Below are positions 35,151 through 46,385 of a stretch of 64,000 nucleotides of DNA, one piece after another. The notes beneath the pieces were generated by a model. It made no database searches. It worked only from the letters and a program-made list of their open reading frames with translations, and was not told the DNA's origin. The translations under genes and the position numbers were made by a program. Origin of the DNA: Nicotiana tabacum. Taxonomy: Eukaryota; Streptophyta; Magnoliopsida; Solanales; Solanaceae. Position 1 is the first letter of the stretch; each line of letters opens with the position of its first letter. Location of the stretch: NCBI RefSeq assembly GCF_000715075.1, contig NC_134095.1, positions 68,081,990-68,145,989 on the forward strand, given 5' to 3'.

Positions 35151-35669
35151 TGGATGAGAAGAGGGCAATGGGCTTATGCTTTTTTTTGTGATGAGAAGTT
35201 CACCCCTGGACATAAATGTAAGGCAAAAAGACATATCTATTCATTGGAGTTGGGACCTATAGTGGAGGTAGAAGAGGGGGAACCAGATGAGGAAGAGGCT
35301 TTAGAAGCAGAGCAAATTACTAAAGAAGTGATAGAGGAGGTAACTGAGAATTGTGCCATATCATTGCAAGCTCTCAATGGCACACCAGGCTACCAAACAC
35401 TCAGGCTTAGAGGGCTCTCTGAGCAGAAACCATTAGAGATCTTCATTGATTGTGGATCTACCCAGAACTTCATTGATGAGGATACAACAAAAAGGCTGGG
35501 GTGCAAAATCATCAAGATAAAGCCACAGTTGGTTCAAGTAGCTGATGGTAGGGAGGTCCCTACAGAGAAATTATGTAAAAGGTTTCAATGGCTTATGCAG
35601 GGTACAACATTCCAAGGGGACTTCCTGGTTTTTCCTATTGGCAGTAGTGACATTGTGTTTGGCATTTAG
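35151..35669 (+). pseudogene. Element D zinc knuckle and aspartic protease
   Basis: At 35170-35215 a CFFCDEKFTPGHKCK-type knuckle is split by a run of eight T where seven would keep frame, so a one-base slippage broke gag-pol here. The frame 35154-35669 continues with an acidic linker (EVEEGEPDEEEALEAE) and the protease, whose active-site segment reads IFIDCGSTQNFIDE: Cys replaces the usual Ser/Thr after the catalytic Asp. It ends at a TAG (35667) where this family normally has Trp after DIVFGI. Confidence 0.85.
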
Positions 35670-36811
35670 TGGTTGTATCCCTTGGATGACATCAAGTTCA
35701 ACTTCAAGAAGCTGATAATGGAGTTTGAACATGAGGGCAAACTGTTGACTTTGCAAGGAATTCAATCTACATTCAAGGATGTTCAATTCAAACCCTTGGA
35801 CAAGGTTGATAGGAAGGAGTCAAGGTTCTTCATGGTAAAAGTTAGAGGAGACAAGGAAGAAGAATCAAGTGCTTCAGAGTTGGGAGGTAGTCAAGAACCA
35901 AGACCAATTAGTGAGGTCCTGAAGCAATATGAACTAGTGTTTGGGGAGCCAACTCAACTGCCCCCTTTAGAGGTGTGTTTGATCATCACATACCTTTATT
36001 AGAGGGTACCTCCCCGACCAGTGCTAGACATTATAATACTCCCTTGTATAGAAGGATGTCATAGAAAAACTAGTGCATGAAATGTTAGGACAAGGGATAA
36101 TACAACACAGTTCAAGCCCTTATGCCTTACTTGTGGTCTTAGTAAGGAAGAAGGATGGAACATGGAGGATGTGTGTGGAATATAGAGCTTTGAACAAAAT
36201 GATTGTCAAAGAGAAGTTCTCTATCCCTATTATTGAGTAGTTGTTGGATGAATTAGGAGGTTCCAAAGTATACTCTAAAATAGACCTCAAGGCAGGATAC
36301 CATCAAATCAGAATGGCACCTGAAGATGTAGCCAAAACTGCCTTTAGAACACATTCTGGGCATTACGAATTTATGGTTATGCGTTTTAGGCTAACTAATG
36401 CTCCTTCAAGCTTCCAAGGGCTAATGAATCACATCTTCCAAGCACATTTGAGGAAGTTCATTCTGGTATTCTTTGATGACATTTTGATTTATAGTAAAAG
36501 TTTGGAGGAACATGTACAGCATCTTAAGGTTGCCTTTGAATTGTTGGTACAACATCAGTTGTTAGCAAAGAAGAGCAGATGTGTATTTGGGGCATAAAGG
36601 GTGGACTTTTTGGGGGCACTATATATCTTCACAAGGGGTCTCAACTGATCGTAGGAAGGTAAAGGCTGTGAAAAATTTGCCTGAACCCAAAACTGTGACC
36701 CAACTTAGAGGATTTTTGGGATTGGCAGGATACTACATGAGGTTTATACATGGATATGGGATCATTAGAAAACCCTTTACTGATCTCCTCAGAAAAGATG
36801 GTTTCAACTAG
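35670..36811 (+). pseudogene. Element D reverse transcriptase
   Basis: The fingers part (36000-36240) is split by several stops and frame shifts, though KDGTWRMC-like wording can be traced. The palm is open at 36241-36597: [18 protein letters not shown] carries the first Asp, [13 protein letters not shown] the primer grip side, and [12 protein letters not shown] the Asp pair. The thumb and connection continue in another frame (36581-36811: WGHYISSQGVSTD, LRGFLGLAGYYMRF), then a TAG at 36809. Confidence 0.85.
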
Positions 36812-37260
36812 ACCAAGAAGGCAGAAGAAGCCTTTGATAAGCTGAAGTTGGCCCTAACTACAGCACCTGTGCTAGCACTACCTATCTTTTCCTTGCCATT
36901 TGTAGTTGAAACTAATGCCTGTAATGTAGGTATTGGAGCTGTGTTAATGCAGCAAGGCCAACCCATTGCCTACCTCAGTAAGGGTCTAGCTACTCAGCAC
37001 CAGTCCTTATCAGTTTATGACAAGGAGCTGTTAGCCTTGGTCATGGCAGTTAACAAGTGGTCTCAATACCTGACAGTGATGCCATTCATTGTTAAAACAG
37101 ACCAAAAGGCTCTTAAGTTCTTGTTGGAGCAGAAGTTGCACACATGCAACCAATTGAAATGGATAACTAAATTGATGCAGTATGACTTTGAGATTGAGTA
37201 CAAAAACGGAAAAGAAAACAAGGCCGCAGATGCACCCTCCAGACTTCCACTAGTGGAGCT
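36812..37260 (+). pseudogene. Element D RNase H
   Basis: Reads ALTTAPVLALPIFSLPFVVE, then TNACNVGIGAVLMQQ where the first catalytic Asp is replaced by Asn (family: D-A-S). YDKELLALVMAV holds the Glu, KTDQKALKFLL the next Asp, and NKAADAPSR the end, where DALSR is usual. The frame is open through 37495. Confidence 0.85.
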
Positions 37261-38206
37261 GTCAGCCATGACACTCTCAACTGTAAAAACTGAACTGTTG
37301 GAAGCAATTATGAAGAGCTGGGAGTTAGATAAGGAACTAAAGTCAACAATCCAGACCCTCAAGGATAGAAGTTCCAATGATAAGGGGTACACCTTCATAC
37401 ATGGACAACTCAGAAAAAATGGCAAGTTGGTGGTAGGGCCTGACCTACCCTTGAGGAAAGAGATCTTACAGTTGTGGCACAATTCTACAATTTGAGGACA
37501 CTCAGGAATGGATAACACTTACAGGAGAGTATCTTACCTATTTTACTGGAATGGAATGAAGGAAGAAATTCAGGAACTTGTGAAAGGTTGTGATGCATGT
37601 CAGAGGCACAAATATAACAATGCCCCTTACCCAGAGTTGTTGCAGCCCTTGAAAATACCTATTGTAGCCTGGAGTAGCATAAGTATGGACTTCATAGAGG
37701 GACTACCTAAGTCTCAAGGAAAATCAGTTATTTGGGTAGTAATGGACAGCCTCACAAAGTATGCTCACTTTATAGGATTATCTCATCCTTACTCTACCAA
37801 TGAATTGGTCAAGATCTTCATGGAACAAGTTTACAAGCTACATGGATTGCCAGGAGACATTGTCAGTGATAGAGATCCTATCTTTACAAGCAAGCTGTGG
37901 CAAGAATTGTTTGCCATGTTAGTGGTGAGCCTTAACACTTCCACAACTTACCACCGTCAAACAGATGGCCAGACTGAGGTAGTTAACAGGTGCGTGGAGA
38001 CTTACTTAAGATGTTTCTACTCAGATTCTCCAAAGGATTGGATGCATTGCCTTGGGGCATCTGAGTGGTGGTACAATACCACATTCCACTCTACCATTCA
38101 ATATACCCCCTATGAGGCTTTATATGGTCAACCTCCCCCCCGTGCACTTACCTTATGCCGCTGGAGATTCAAGCATAGAGGAAGTGGACAGAAGTTTGCT
38201 CACTAG
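37261..38206 (+). pseudogene. Element D integrase
   Basis: The HHCC region is cut by a TGA at 37493 between LWHNSTI and GHSGM; CDACQRH follows. The core at 37508-38206 keeps D in ISMDFIEGLP, D in IVSDRDPIF and E in DGQTEVVNR, so the DDE set is present. After YEALYGQPPP the frame changes (near 38140) and the linker continues in the next frame. Confidence 0.88.
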
Positions 38207-38258
38207 AGAGTTCAAGATGCAACTCCTCAAATACCATCTCAAGAGGACTCAATAGAGG

Positions 38259-38717
38259 ATGGAAAATCAAGCAAACAAACACAGGTCGGATAGGCAATTC
38301 AAAGAGAGGGATTGGGTATATGTCAAGATTCAGCCCTATAGGCAGGTCACCATGTCAGGAGGGCAATTTTCTAAGCTTTCAGCTAAGTATTATGGGCCCT
38401 ATCAGGTACTACAAAAGATAGGAAATGTTGCCTATAAGCTATCTCTTCCTTCTCAACTATTGCTACATCCAACTTTTCATGTGTCCCAACTCAAGAAATG
38501 CTATGAGCTGCCAAAAACAACATCTCATCCTCTTATAGTTGAATTGTCAAGCCCTTGTTTCCCTGAGCCATATAAAATCTTAGAGAGGCGTATGATCCAA
38601 AAGGGGAACAAGGCAGTGGCACAGGTTCTAGTTCAATGGGACCAATTGCCACCAGATCGAGCTATATGGCAGGACTACTCAGCTTTGGAAACTCGTTTCC
38701 CTCTTTTCCTTCGTTGA
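38259..38717 (+). pseudogene. Element D integrase C-terminus with chromodomain-like tail
   Basis: 152 residues: ERDWVYVKIQPYRQVTM and FSKLSAKYYGPYQVLQKIG form the GPY/F module, HPTFHVSQLKKCYELPK follows. The tail PYKILERRMIQKGNKAVAQV and WDQLPPDRAIWQDYSALETR is a chromodomain-like segment, thought to guide integration to particular chromatin. It ends at TTCGTTGA just before the 3' LTR. Confidence 0.8.
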
Positions 38718-38732
38718 GGACAAGGAAGCTTT

Positions 38733-38746
38733 TAAGGGATGGGAAC
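38733..38746 (+). other. Polypurine tract of element D
   Basis: TAAGGGATGGGAAC, purine-rich, directly in front of the 3' LTR. Confidence 0.6.
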
Positions 38747-39120
38747 TCATGCAAAAGAGAAATGGTCTCAGCCTGCGTGACCTGTACGTGCAGCTTAAAG
38801 AGTGGTACCTAGCTGTTAGAAGTTAGTTATAGACAGATAAGTTGTAAGTTATTTAGTGAGTAGTTTAGTCCCTATAAGTTTCTTAAATGAAGCTTAGTTA
38901 ATTGAAATTATGTCCATAGATTTAATTTCGATTGTCACTTATAGTCCGTGTTAGAAGTGGGTATAGGACCTTGTCTTGTAGTGAGTAGTGGAACATATAT
39001 GTAATGCTCAAGGAGCTGCAGATATTTTGATAATTGAAAATACTTTGTTTCTACACTAGTTTTCTCTCTTAGCTTCTTTTTCCTTTTCTCGTCATTGTTA
39101 CATTGTCGTCGCCGGCATCA
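38747..39120 (+). repeat. 3' LTR of element D
   Basis: TCATGCAAAAGAGAAATGG ... GTCGCCGGCATCA; the TG start has become TC. 374 bp, about 21 differences from the 5' LTR by hand count. Confidence 0.95.
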
Positions 39121-39757
39121 GTTAGTTGCCTCCTACTCCTAAACGTTTTTTGAAGTCGCTACCTTTCTCTTTAAATAAAAAGTTTTAACCACTTCTCAAA
39201 CCTAAAATGGCTACTTTGAGTCGTCCTCTCTCCTTATTCTGTTCACGTTTTATTCTTAAAAAGACTTCCCAAAAGCTTAGCCTTTCCCTAAATACTTCAT
39301 ATTTCTTTTCCATACTCTCCAACAAAGTTATTCGCAGTAGGAGTTTCGAGGTCAAAATTCAAGAGTGCATCTAAGATCGCCGCCCTCAGTTCACTGCCCT
39401 GAAATAGGTCAGTGCTTTTTCTTCTCTTTTTGATTCCGCATTTCTAAGCATGTTTTTGATCTGTACATATTGGTAAAAATGTTGTTACTTCCATTTCCTC
39501 TTTTTCGACATTATCTGTAAGGTAATTAGTTTGAGTCGTCACTCTATTTTGTTATTTGCTCATAGAAACTATTACTTATTAGCTCTTCATGTAGTAGAAA
39601 ATCATGATTTAGGATATGTTATGTTTTAGTCCTATTTTAATTGAAAAGAAAACTGTCAGATACAATATTTATGTAAAAACTTGTTCGATGTCGAATCTTG
39701 ATTGAGCATGTCTCGTTAGAATATGTATGTTTGAAAGCAATTTTATGAAGTTAGTAA
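39121..39757 (+). repeat. LTR A2, second segment
   Basis: Continues the match to LTR A1 (about 4493-5140) from GTTAGTTGCCTCCTA to GAAGTTAGTA. Cut at 39758 by the copia element; the last about 1.4 kb of this LTR is not in the window. Relative to A1 it lacks about 17 bp near 39510. Confidence 0.9.
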
Positions 39758-40019
39758 TGAGCAGTCAACTAAGAAGAGTAAGAGTACATGCAGGTAAATG
39801 GACGATTCTAAAAGAACAAGTGAGTGAGAGAGAGATGAACTCAAAGTGAAACCATTTCCATATATCTACAAAGAAGAAAATGTACAGATCTATCTAACTG
39901 AAGAGGCTAACATCTATATATACTGATAACTAACTAATCGACTAATGGAGATTAAGTTACAAGATTCTATTTATACACTTTAACCCTTAAACTAATGTAT
40001 TATCTATGTTGGTTCAATA
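39758..40019 (-). repeat. 3' LTR of element E
   Basis: About 262 bp. On the minus strand it starts TATTGAACCAACATAG (TG changed to TA) right after the PPT and ends in CTGCTCA at 39758. Boundaries rest on the PPT and on the end of the LTR A2 match; the second LTR is absent. Confidence 0.7.
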
Positions 40020-40031
40020 CTCCCCCTCAAG
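40020..40031 (-). other. Polypurine tract of element E
   Basis: Minus strand CTTGAGGGGGAG, the usual copia PPT form, directly before the 3' LTR. Confidence 0.8.
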
Positions 40032-40107
40032 CTAGAGGGGAGAAAAAGATTCTACACTCATATCTTGCCAAGTAGATGATCATGGTGAGTTCTACCCAGC
40101 CCTTTTG

Positions 40108-41040
40108 TTAAAATGTCTGCACCTGCTCCTTAGTGTTGACATGCACAGTTTTGATAGATCCAACTTTCACCTTTTCCCTAATAAAATGACAATCGATGTC
40201 TATGTGTTTTATACGCTCATGGAATATAGGATTGGCTGCAATTTGTATTGCTGCCTTACTATCACACATCAATGTGACTGGTCTTTTAATCTTAAAACCT
40301 AATTCATTGAATAAGCCTGTCAGCCATACTATCTCTGCCGTTGCTGAAGCCATACGTCGAAATTCTACTTCTGTGGAGCTTCTTGCAACAGTTTCTTGTT
40401 TCTTCCACTTCCAAGAAATCAAGGCATCACCATAGAATACTATATAGCCCGTAACAGACCTTCTTGTGTGCAAACATGCACCCCAATATGCATCACAATA
40501 TACTAATAGTTGTCCATCTCCTTCTACTGGTAATAACAGACCTTGGCCTGGAGCAGTCTTAATATACCTCACCACTCTGGTGACAACATCTAGATGTGAT
40601 TGTTTTGGAGCATGCATGAATTGACTATGTGTTTGCACAACATAAGAGATATCTGGTCGAGTCATTGTCAGGTACAACAGTCTACCAACAAGCCTTTGAT
40701 ATACACTTGTATCTCTTAAAACCGGATCATTATCAGCAGCAGGTGTTGTTGCTTTGTCAAACTCCACAGTAGTTAACTTCTGATTGACTTCTAGAGGAGT
40801 ACTAGCTGGTTTTGATCCTGCTAGGCCAAGTTCAGCTACCAACTCTAAAGCATATTTTCTTTGGCTCAAATATATGCCTTTAGAGGATCTTGCAAATTCA
40901 ATCCCAAGGAAGAACTTTAGTTCCCCTAGGTCTTTCATTTTGAAGAACTTCTGTAAATCTACTCTAGTTTTGTCAATCAACTTAACATCACTACTAGTGA
41001 CTAACAAGTCATCTACATAGATGAGAACTCACACTTGACT
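40108..41040 (-). pseudogene. Element E RT C-terminal part and RNase H
   Basis: The copia active-site motif YVDD is encoded at 41019-41008, a few codons after a TGA near 41035. The 299-residue frame from 41007 continues with KMKDLGELKFFLGIEF, YLSQRKYALELV, YQRLVGRLLYLTMTRPDISY and HLDVVTRVVRYIK. RNase H follows: YCDAYWGACLHTRRSVTGY, SWKWKKQETVARSSTEVEFR, LMCDSKAAIQIAANPIFHER and HIDIDCHFIREK. Almost the whole C-terminal half is still open. Confidence 0.92.
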
Positions 41041-41140
41041 ACAACCTTCTCTTTTGTTGAAAGGAGAGTAATCATATCGACTTTATGTGAAACCCATTGT
41101 ATGCAAGGCATCTGTGAGCTTAAGATTGCATTGCCTGGAA

Positions 41141-41750
41141 TCATGTTTGAGTCCATATAAGGACTTGCGAAGTCTGCAAACAGAAGATGAATACTCCCCC
41201 TGCCTTGCAGTGGTATGAGAAAAAGCCAGGAGGAATAGTCATGTACACTTCTTCCAAGAGATCACTCTGAAGGAAGGCATTATGAATATCCATTTGGTAG
41301 ATAAGCCAACCATGACGAGCAGCTAGGGCAATGATGGTCCTGACTGTGACCATTTTTGCTATAGGTGAAAAAGTATTTGTATAATCCAGCCACTCTAGTG
41401 GTGTGTACCCCTTAGCCACAAGTCGGACCTTATATCTTTCAACCTCTCCATTAGCTTTTATGTTTGATCTTGAATACCCATTTACATCCAATGGGTTTCT
41501 TTCCAGGAGATAAAGGAACTATGCTCCAAGTGTCATTGTCTTCCAAGGCTTGAAGTTCTTGATGCATTGCTGACACCCATTTAGGATCCTTAGCTGCTTC
41601 TGAGAATGGACTATGTTCAATCTCTACTGAATAAGCTGCAAGACATTGACTGTAGGCAGGCTTCAATGCTTGATTACTAATAGAATTGGCAATAGGATAA
41701 TTGCAAGACTTGCTCTTTCCGGCATTTTGCCCAACCACATAGTCATTCAT
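41141..41750 (-). pseudogene. Element E RT N-terminal part
   Basis: Two overlapping frames: 41750-41451 ends with WVSAMHQELQALEDNDTW and GKKPIGCKWVFKIKHKS, the start of copia RT. A shift then leads to 41491-41141 (ERYKVRLVAKGYTPLEWLDY, TFSPIAKMVTVR, DIHNAFLQSDLLEEVYM, PPGF). The segment between 41141 and 41040 is out of frame. Confidence 0.9.
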
Positions 41751-41845
41751 CCATATAGGAGGCCTAGAAGGCCTAATGGATTTTCTGAGCCCAGCAGCTG
41801 TTAAGTCACCATCAACAGATGAAGGAAGAACCTCAAGAAGTGGAA

Positions 41846-42214
41846 CTACAGTAGTGTGATGGGCAGGACTGCTTGGAAAATCATCTGGAAATGGGAGATC
41901 ATCAAGACTTGTAGCATTGCCTTGAAGATCTTCAGTGAGTGGAATATGTGGTGAAGTATAGCCGGAGAATCATCTTGGTGTGCCAAATCAGATGATGAAG
42001 TGTCTTGTGATGTGATGGAATGCTGAGGTAGAGGCAACACTAGATCATCAGAGTCAGAATCATGGGCTGGGCTTATAATAGGAAGTTGTTGATCCTTCAT
42101 GGGGTTGTTCATGTGTTGGAGAAAAGGAAACAAATCTTCCTTGAAGACAACATCCCTACTCACAAAAGGGCAATTATTGTGTAAGTCATAGAGTTTGTAA
42201 CCCTTTTGCACCAA
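41846..42214 (-). pseudogene. Element E integrase-RT linker
   Basis: Begins YKLYDLHNNCPFVSRDVVFKE, the conserved end of copia integrase, followed by a low-complexity Ser/Asp/Pro stretch usual before RT. Confidence 0.75.
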
Positions 42215-42579
42215 TTAGTACCCTAAAAATATATCTGGTACTGCTCTAGGTGAGAATTTGTGTTGTTTTTTAAGATTTGCAGCATAGGTCAGGCAGCCAA
42301 ACACCCTGAGATGATCTAAGGTGACATTCTTGTGAAATACCAGCTCAAAAAGTGTTTTACCAGACAAAATTCTAGAAGGAACTCTATTGATCAAATAAAC
42401 AGCTGTTAAAACACACTCACCCCAGAATTTTAAAGGCAATCCAGCTTGGAATCTCAAGGCTCGTGTAGTATCCAAAATGTACCTATGCATTCGTTCAACA
42501 ACTCCATTTTGTTGAGGAGTGTATGGGCAGAAGCTTTGATGCACTATCCCTTCATACTACAATAGGGCTGTCAACTGCT
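42215..42579 (-). pseudogene. Element E integrase, C-terminal half
   Basis: QSFCPYTPQQNGVVERMHRY carries the catalytic Glu; LKFWGECVLTAVYLINRVPS and HLRVFGCLTYA follow. A TAG near 42557 lies just upstream of the open part. Broken at 42579 by B-prime and resumes at 49765. Confidence 0.9.
42575..42579 (+). other. Left target-site duplication of B-prime (ctgct)
   Basis: CTGCT before TGTTGATACCC; right copy CTACT at 49760-49764, one mismatch. Confidence 0.75.
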
Positions 42580-43187
42580 TGTTGATACCCAATTTTTTCC
42601 TATGTATTTTTACATGCAAATACTTTCAAAATAGCATATATATTCATATATAAGTATGTCCAAGTGTTTCAATAATTTTCCTAATTTCTAAAAAAAAATT
42701 AACTGATTTATTGCCCATTTTAGCAGTACAAAAACAAATAATTATTTCCAAAATTATTATTTTGGTGAATAAATTGCTTTATTCTCATATTTATATCAAA
42801 ATATATCTAGGGTAATTTTTATACATTTTTTGCAAATTTATTTGGTATTTTAAAAGCTAAATTGCATATAATTGCAATTTTAGCCTATTTTAAGACTAAT
42901 AGCATTTTTTAATTATGAAATTGGTTCCAATATTTTTAAATTAATATTTATATATTATTAACTGATCCAGTACTTTTAATTTGTTTTCAAAATAATTTTT
43001 ACTATTTTTATAAAATAGAAAGGGAAAACTGACTATTTAAAATCTGACCCATTTTTTATTTCAATTATAGCCCAAATTGATCCCCCTAATTGACCCAATT
43101 TCAAACCCCTAACGGGCCAAACCAATTTTAATCCAACATTCCCCCGACCCAAACAATTTAACCCGCCCGACCTTCTATTTTAATTCA

Positions 43188-43214
43188 GGCCGTTGATCAT
43201 TTTGATCAACGGCC
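43188..43214. repeat. U3 hairpin of B LTR (12-bp perfect arms)
   Basis: Arms GGCCGTTGATCA and TGATCAACGGCC around a TTT loop. The equivalent at 60771-60797 has arms GGTCGTTGATCA and TGATCAACGACC, so pairing is kept despite a change in each arm. Confidence 0.85.
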
Positions 43215-44748
43215 ACGATCATTCCTTTCCTTTTTAATTCACCCACACCCCTAACCCTAGCTCATTCCACTCAAACAGTCACCTCTGGAATTCTTCTCCT
43301 CTCAAACTCTCCTGAAACGCTAGCCTCTCTCACCATCTTCAATCTCAATCTCACCGGAATTCATGGCCTCTCAGGCCATGGATGGCCTATACTCACCTCC
43401 CTCCGCCCTTGAACGCTTGGTGCTCGAAGGTTTGAGGTCTGATCTCGAAGGAGTTCGTTCAGATCTTCGCCGATTCAAGGTTCTGTGGCCATCTCCGGCC
43501 TTGCTCCAACATATCCAAGCATTATGAGCCTATTTCTGACTCATCCGACTCAAGATCGGACCTTTTTCCAAGCCTTTCTCGTTTAGGGTTCTTCTGAAAC
43601 CCTAGCTATTCGAGGTTTTCTCTGATTTTTCTTAGATTGGTTATATATCTGTGATCTACTTGAGTTCTTAAGCATTTTCCCCATGTTTTCTTTCGAAAAT
43701 TTACTTCTCTTCGATTTAGGGTTTCTGAAAAGTTCAAAATGTTTCTCCGACTTTTCTTTTCCTTTTCTTTGTATGTATTTGTCACGCATGTGCTTCTACT
43801 GCTTTCCTATGTTTTTCTACTATACCTTTCTGGTGTTCTGCGTTCTCCTACTATATGTATTTCCTACTAAAATCTTAAGTTCTTTGTTGCCTTTACTGGA
43901 CCTTTGTTCGAGTTCCCTTTACACATGTCTCCTCTACTTTTTTAAGTGTTATACTATCTCTTTTCTCTTCTGAACTTGTTAAGTCCCAGGTTTTCTTAAA
44001 CATGTGCTTCAAATCAGTTTCTTCACTTTGTTTGCTTTGAACTTGCTATTGTATCTGTTTGTTTTCTCATGAGTCTCTGAAAGAGATCTCTTAGCCTGTT
44101 TCAATTACTTGCCTCCTCGTCTCTGTATCTAATTCGAAGTAGGAACCCTAGAATTTGGGGGTTTTGAAGAGGTTCATCTTGTGTTTGGACTAGGGTTCTA
44201 TTTTGGAACCCTTGACTCTTTTAGACTCATTGTGAGTCTATGAACTAAGTTTGAATTTCTTTGTTTATGACTTTGAACTTTTAGACTCTTCTATGCTAGA
44301 CTCTTCTGATTAGCATGACAGTTCTTTCTTGTTTAAGCATGTATGTATGTTTTTATATGTGTGTTGAACCTTTCTTCAAAAGGTTTTCTAACTTATGATT
44401 GATTCAGAATTCTTTTTTTAGGTTTGATTGATTGTTACTGATTTTTCTTAAGTAAAACCTTTCCTCACTTTTCCTGACTTGGTTCATTCGTACAAAGCCT
44501 TCAATTTTGATTTCTTAGCTGTTAACTGATTTCCTTTCCTTACTTGCACAAACCGTGTGCTATCAAACTTTTTTCTTAAATAAATCTCTGTGTATTTACC
44601 CTTCTTGTACTTCTTTGGAAAAGGTTTTGATCAACCTCTTTCCTTAATTATTTTTCCCGTTTGAAATCAGAATCCCATAATTAAAGGGAGACCTTGTGTA
44701 ATTGATTTCCAAACTATTTTCTTACCTTATTCTACTTGCCTTCTACAC

Positions 44749-44756
44749 TATAAAAG
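44749..44756 (+). promoter_or_regulatory. TATA box 1 of B-prime
   Basis: TATAAAAG in CTACACTATAAAAGGG, about 2.17 kb from the LTR start. Confidence 0.6.
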
Positions 44757-45715
44757 GGCACGACCCTTCTTCACTTTAACAAACTCTTAATTGAGCACTT
44801 TTACACTTCATACTTCATCCTTACAATCTCACAATTCTTTTCTAAGATCATAGCATTCTGGCTGCCTGTTTGCACTTTGGCTTTGCAAGACTACTGCTTT
44901 GTTTCACTTGTTTCTTTGAGACTGGTATGTTCTAGTTTTAGCTTCAACACCATCCCAATGTGTTCACTTATAGCCTTTACATCCATGTCTACATTACTGT
45001 CTATATAGAGTTGAATGTTTAATTAGCATGTTAATTTCTTTTACTTGTTTCTGCTATGAATCCCTATACCCCTATTATTCCTCTCTATGTGATTTGAGTT
45101 GTAGTTTATGACATGACAATATGCAAGTTATTGTTCATGTCTGACTTGATCCCTTAGAGGATCCTGACTCCCAGAACAATGTGTTCTAACAGGTTTGTGG
45201 GGTGTGCCACTAGCCTGTCCCTGTTTCTCTACCACTTCCCCTTTCCCTTTTTCAAACTCTACACTTACACTTACTCTTAGCTTCTAAGCTCTGCCCCCTC
45301 CTGTAAGCCTTGCCTTGGGACCTTGAGTTCCCTCTGAACTTGGATACTTGAAGGCCCTTCCACACTGCACTATAACTCAATTCTACAATATATTTGGGTG
45401 TAAGTGCTGCCCGGAGTCCACTTGAGACTCTTAGGGAACTCTGACACATCCCAAATAAGAGAAAGGCTTTGGAAATTTGATATTTAGAGTTGGTTCATTT
45501 CATATTTCAGACCTGGAGTCTGAATTAGGCTCCCCTTGGTTGTGCTTTAATTTCTGATGTAATTTTACTTTTCTTATTCATTCTGGGCTGTAATAATTTG
45601 TAATAACTTATGGGGTTTTAGTGAAAAGGGGAGGGTAAATCATGCATGCAAAAGGGGTAGATATCATGTTCATAGGTATTTATCATACTTCTGCAGTCAT
45701 GTCCTGCTTTCACTT

Positions 45716-45900
45716 CTGCATTTTCATATAGAAATCCTGTTTATAGGTTCTGCATTTTCATATAGAAATCATGTTTATAGGTTCTGCATTTTCATATAGA
45801 AATCATGTTTATAGATTCTGCATTTTCATATAGAAATCATGTTTACATGTCTTGCGTTATCATATAGAAACCACGTCTATAAGTTTCTGCATTTCTGTAT
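45716..45900 (+). repeat. Degenerate 31-35-bp tandem repeat in B LTR R/U5
   Basis: Units of CATATAGAAATCATGTTTAT plus AGGTTCTGCATTTT; looser copies with the CATG(T/C)CTATAGG core go on to about 46140. The same block is at 48285-48450, 63420-63580, and in reverse at 10150-10330 and 23750-23900. Confidence 0.85.
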
Positions 45901-46221
45901 TATCTAGAAAACATGTCTATAGGTTCTACATTTCATAACGATGCATATTATATAGATAACCTGTCTATAGGACTTCTTGAATTCTGCATATACAGCTATC
46001 TCTAGGCAAACATGTTCACAGGTTTTAATAACAAACAACATTTTAGATACCATGCCTATAGGACTCCTGCATTTTCATTTCGACTATAAACATTTTTAAA
46101 TCAATAACGCTTAGAAAGCATGCCTATAGGAGTTATCAACGAATCTGAATCGTCTATCTCGCTTATAAGTTTACAAATCAGTTGTAATGTTTCTTAATAT
46201 TTGCAGAACTTATGTTCCTGG

Positions 46222-46385
46222 AATCAATGAGTGGAAAGAGAGGGCAGCCAAAGCTAGCGAAAAGTTGGAATATCTAAAATACAGTCTGCTAGAATTGGAA
46301 GGAAAAGTGAGGAAGAGAGTCACCGACTGCCAAAACGCTGAGGGAAACGAAGGAGAACACCTGGCAAAGGCATTTTTTACTGGTA
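46222..46385 (+). pseudogene. ORF1 fragment embedded between LTR segments of B-prime
   Basis: About 160 bp match 50577-50736 of B-plus at every position I compared except one extra T in a T run near 46375. It encodes the helical ORF1 C-terminal part (INEWKERAAKASEKLEYLKY, LELEGKVRKRVTDCQNAEGN). The left junction lies at a shared short motif (GGAATCAATGAG versus LTR GGAATTAATAAG), the right junction at CTGGTAACCC. A 73-codon frame spans LTR and fragment, which is probably chance. Confidence 0.85.

Larger units (their letters stand above)
33313..39120 (+). mobile_element. Element D: chromovirus (Ty3/gypsy), Reina-like, 5.8 kb
   Basis: A complete but decayed element: 374-bp LTRs, tRNA-Met-type PBS, gag, protease, RT, RNase H, integrase and a chromodomain-like C-terminus, with a perfect 5-bp target-site duplication (gttag). 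Short LTRs, compact size and C-terminal chromodomain suggest the Reina branch, which is tentative. The two LTRs differ at about 21 of 374 positions by my hand count, so it is moderately old, yet younger than LTR A2 that it interrupts. Confidence 0.9.
3452..39757 (+). mobile_element. Element A: gag-only Tat-lineage LTR retrotransposon, interrupted
   Basis: Element A is defined by two homologous LTRs (3452-6530; 32231-33312 plus 39121-39757), a PBS-like site after the first and a polypurine tract before the second. Its own internal sequence is 6531-8818 and 27130-32230; the rest belongs to later insertions (B-minus, D, E). It carries one gag-like coding region and two minisatellites, with no trace of protease, RT, RNase H or integrase. 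Gag wording, PBS and PPT agree with the Tat/Ogre lineage. It was presumably moved by pol proteins of an autonomous Tat element; this is inference from the layout. Confidence 0.8.
42580..46221 (+). repeat. B-prime left LTR segment
   Basis: Collinear with 60164 to about 63930 of the B-plus 3' LTR, ending at TTATGTTCCTGGAATCAAT. Includes the U3 hairpin (43188-43214), TATA box (44749) and the CATATAGAAATC repeats (45716-45900). Confidence 0.9.
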
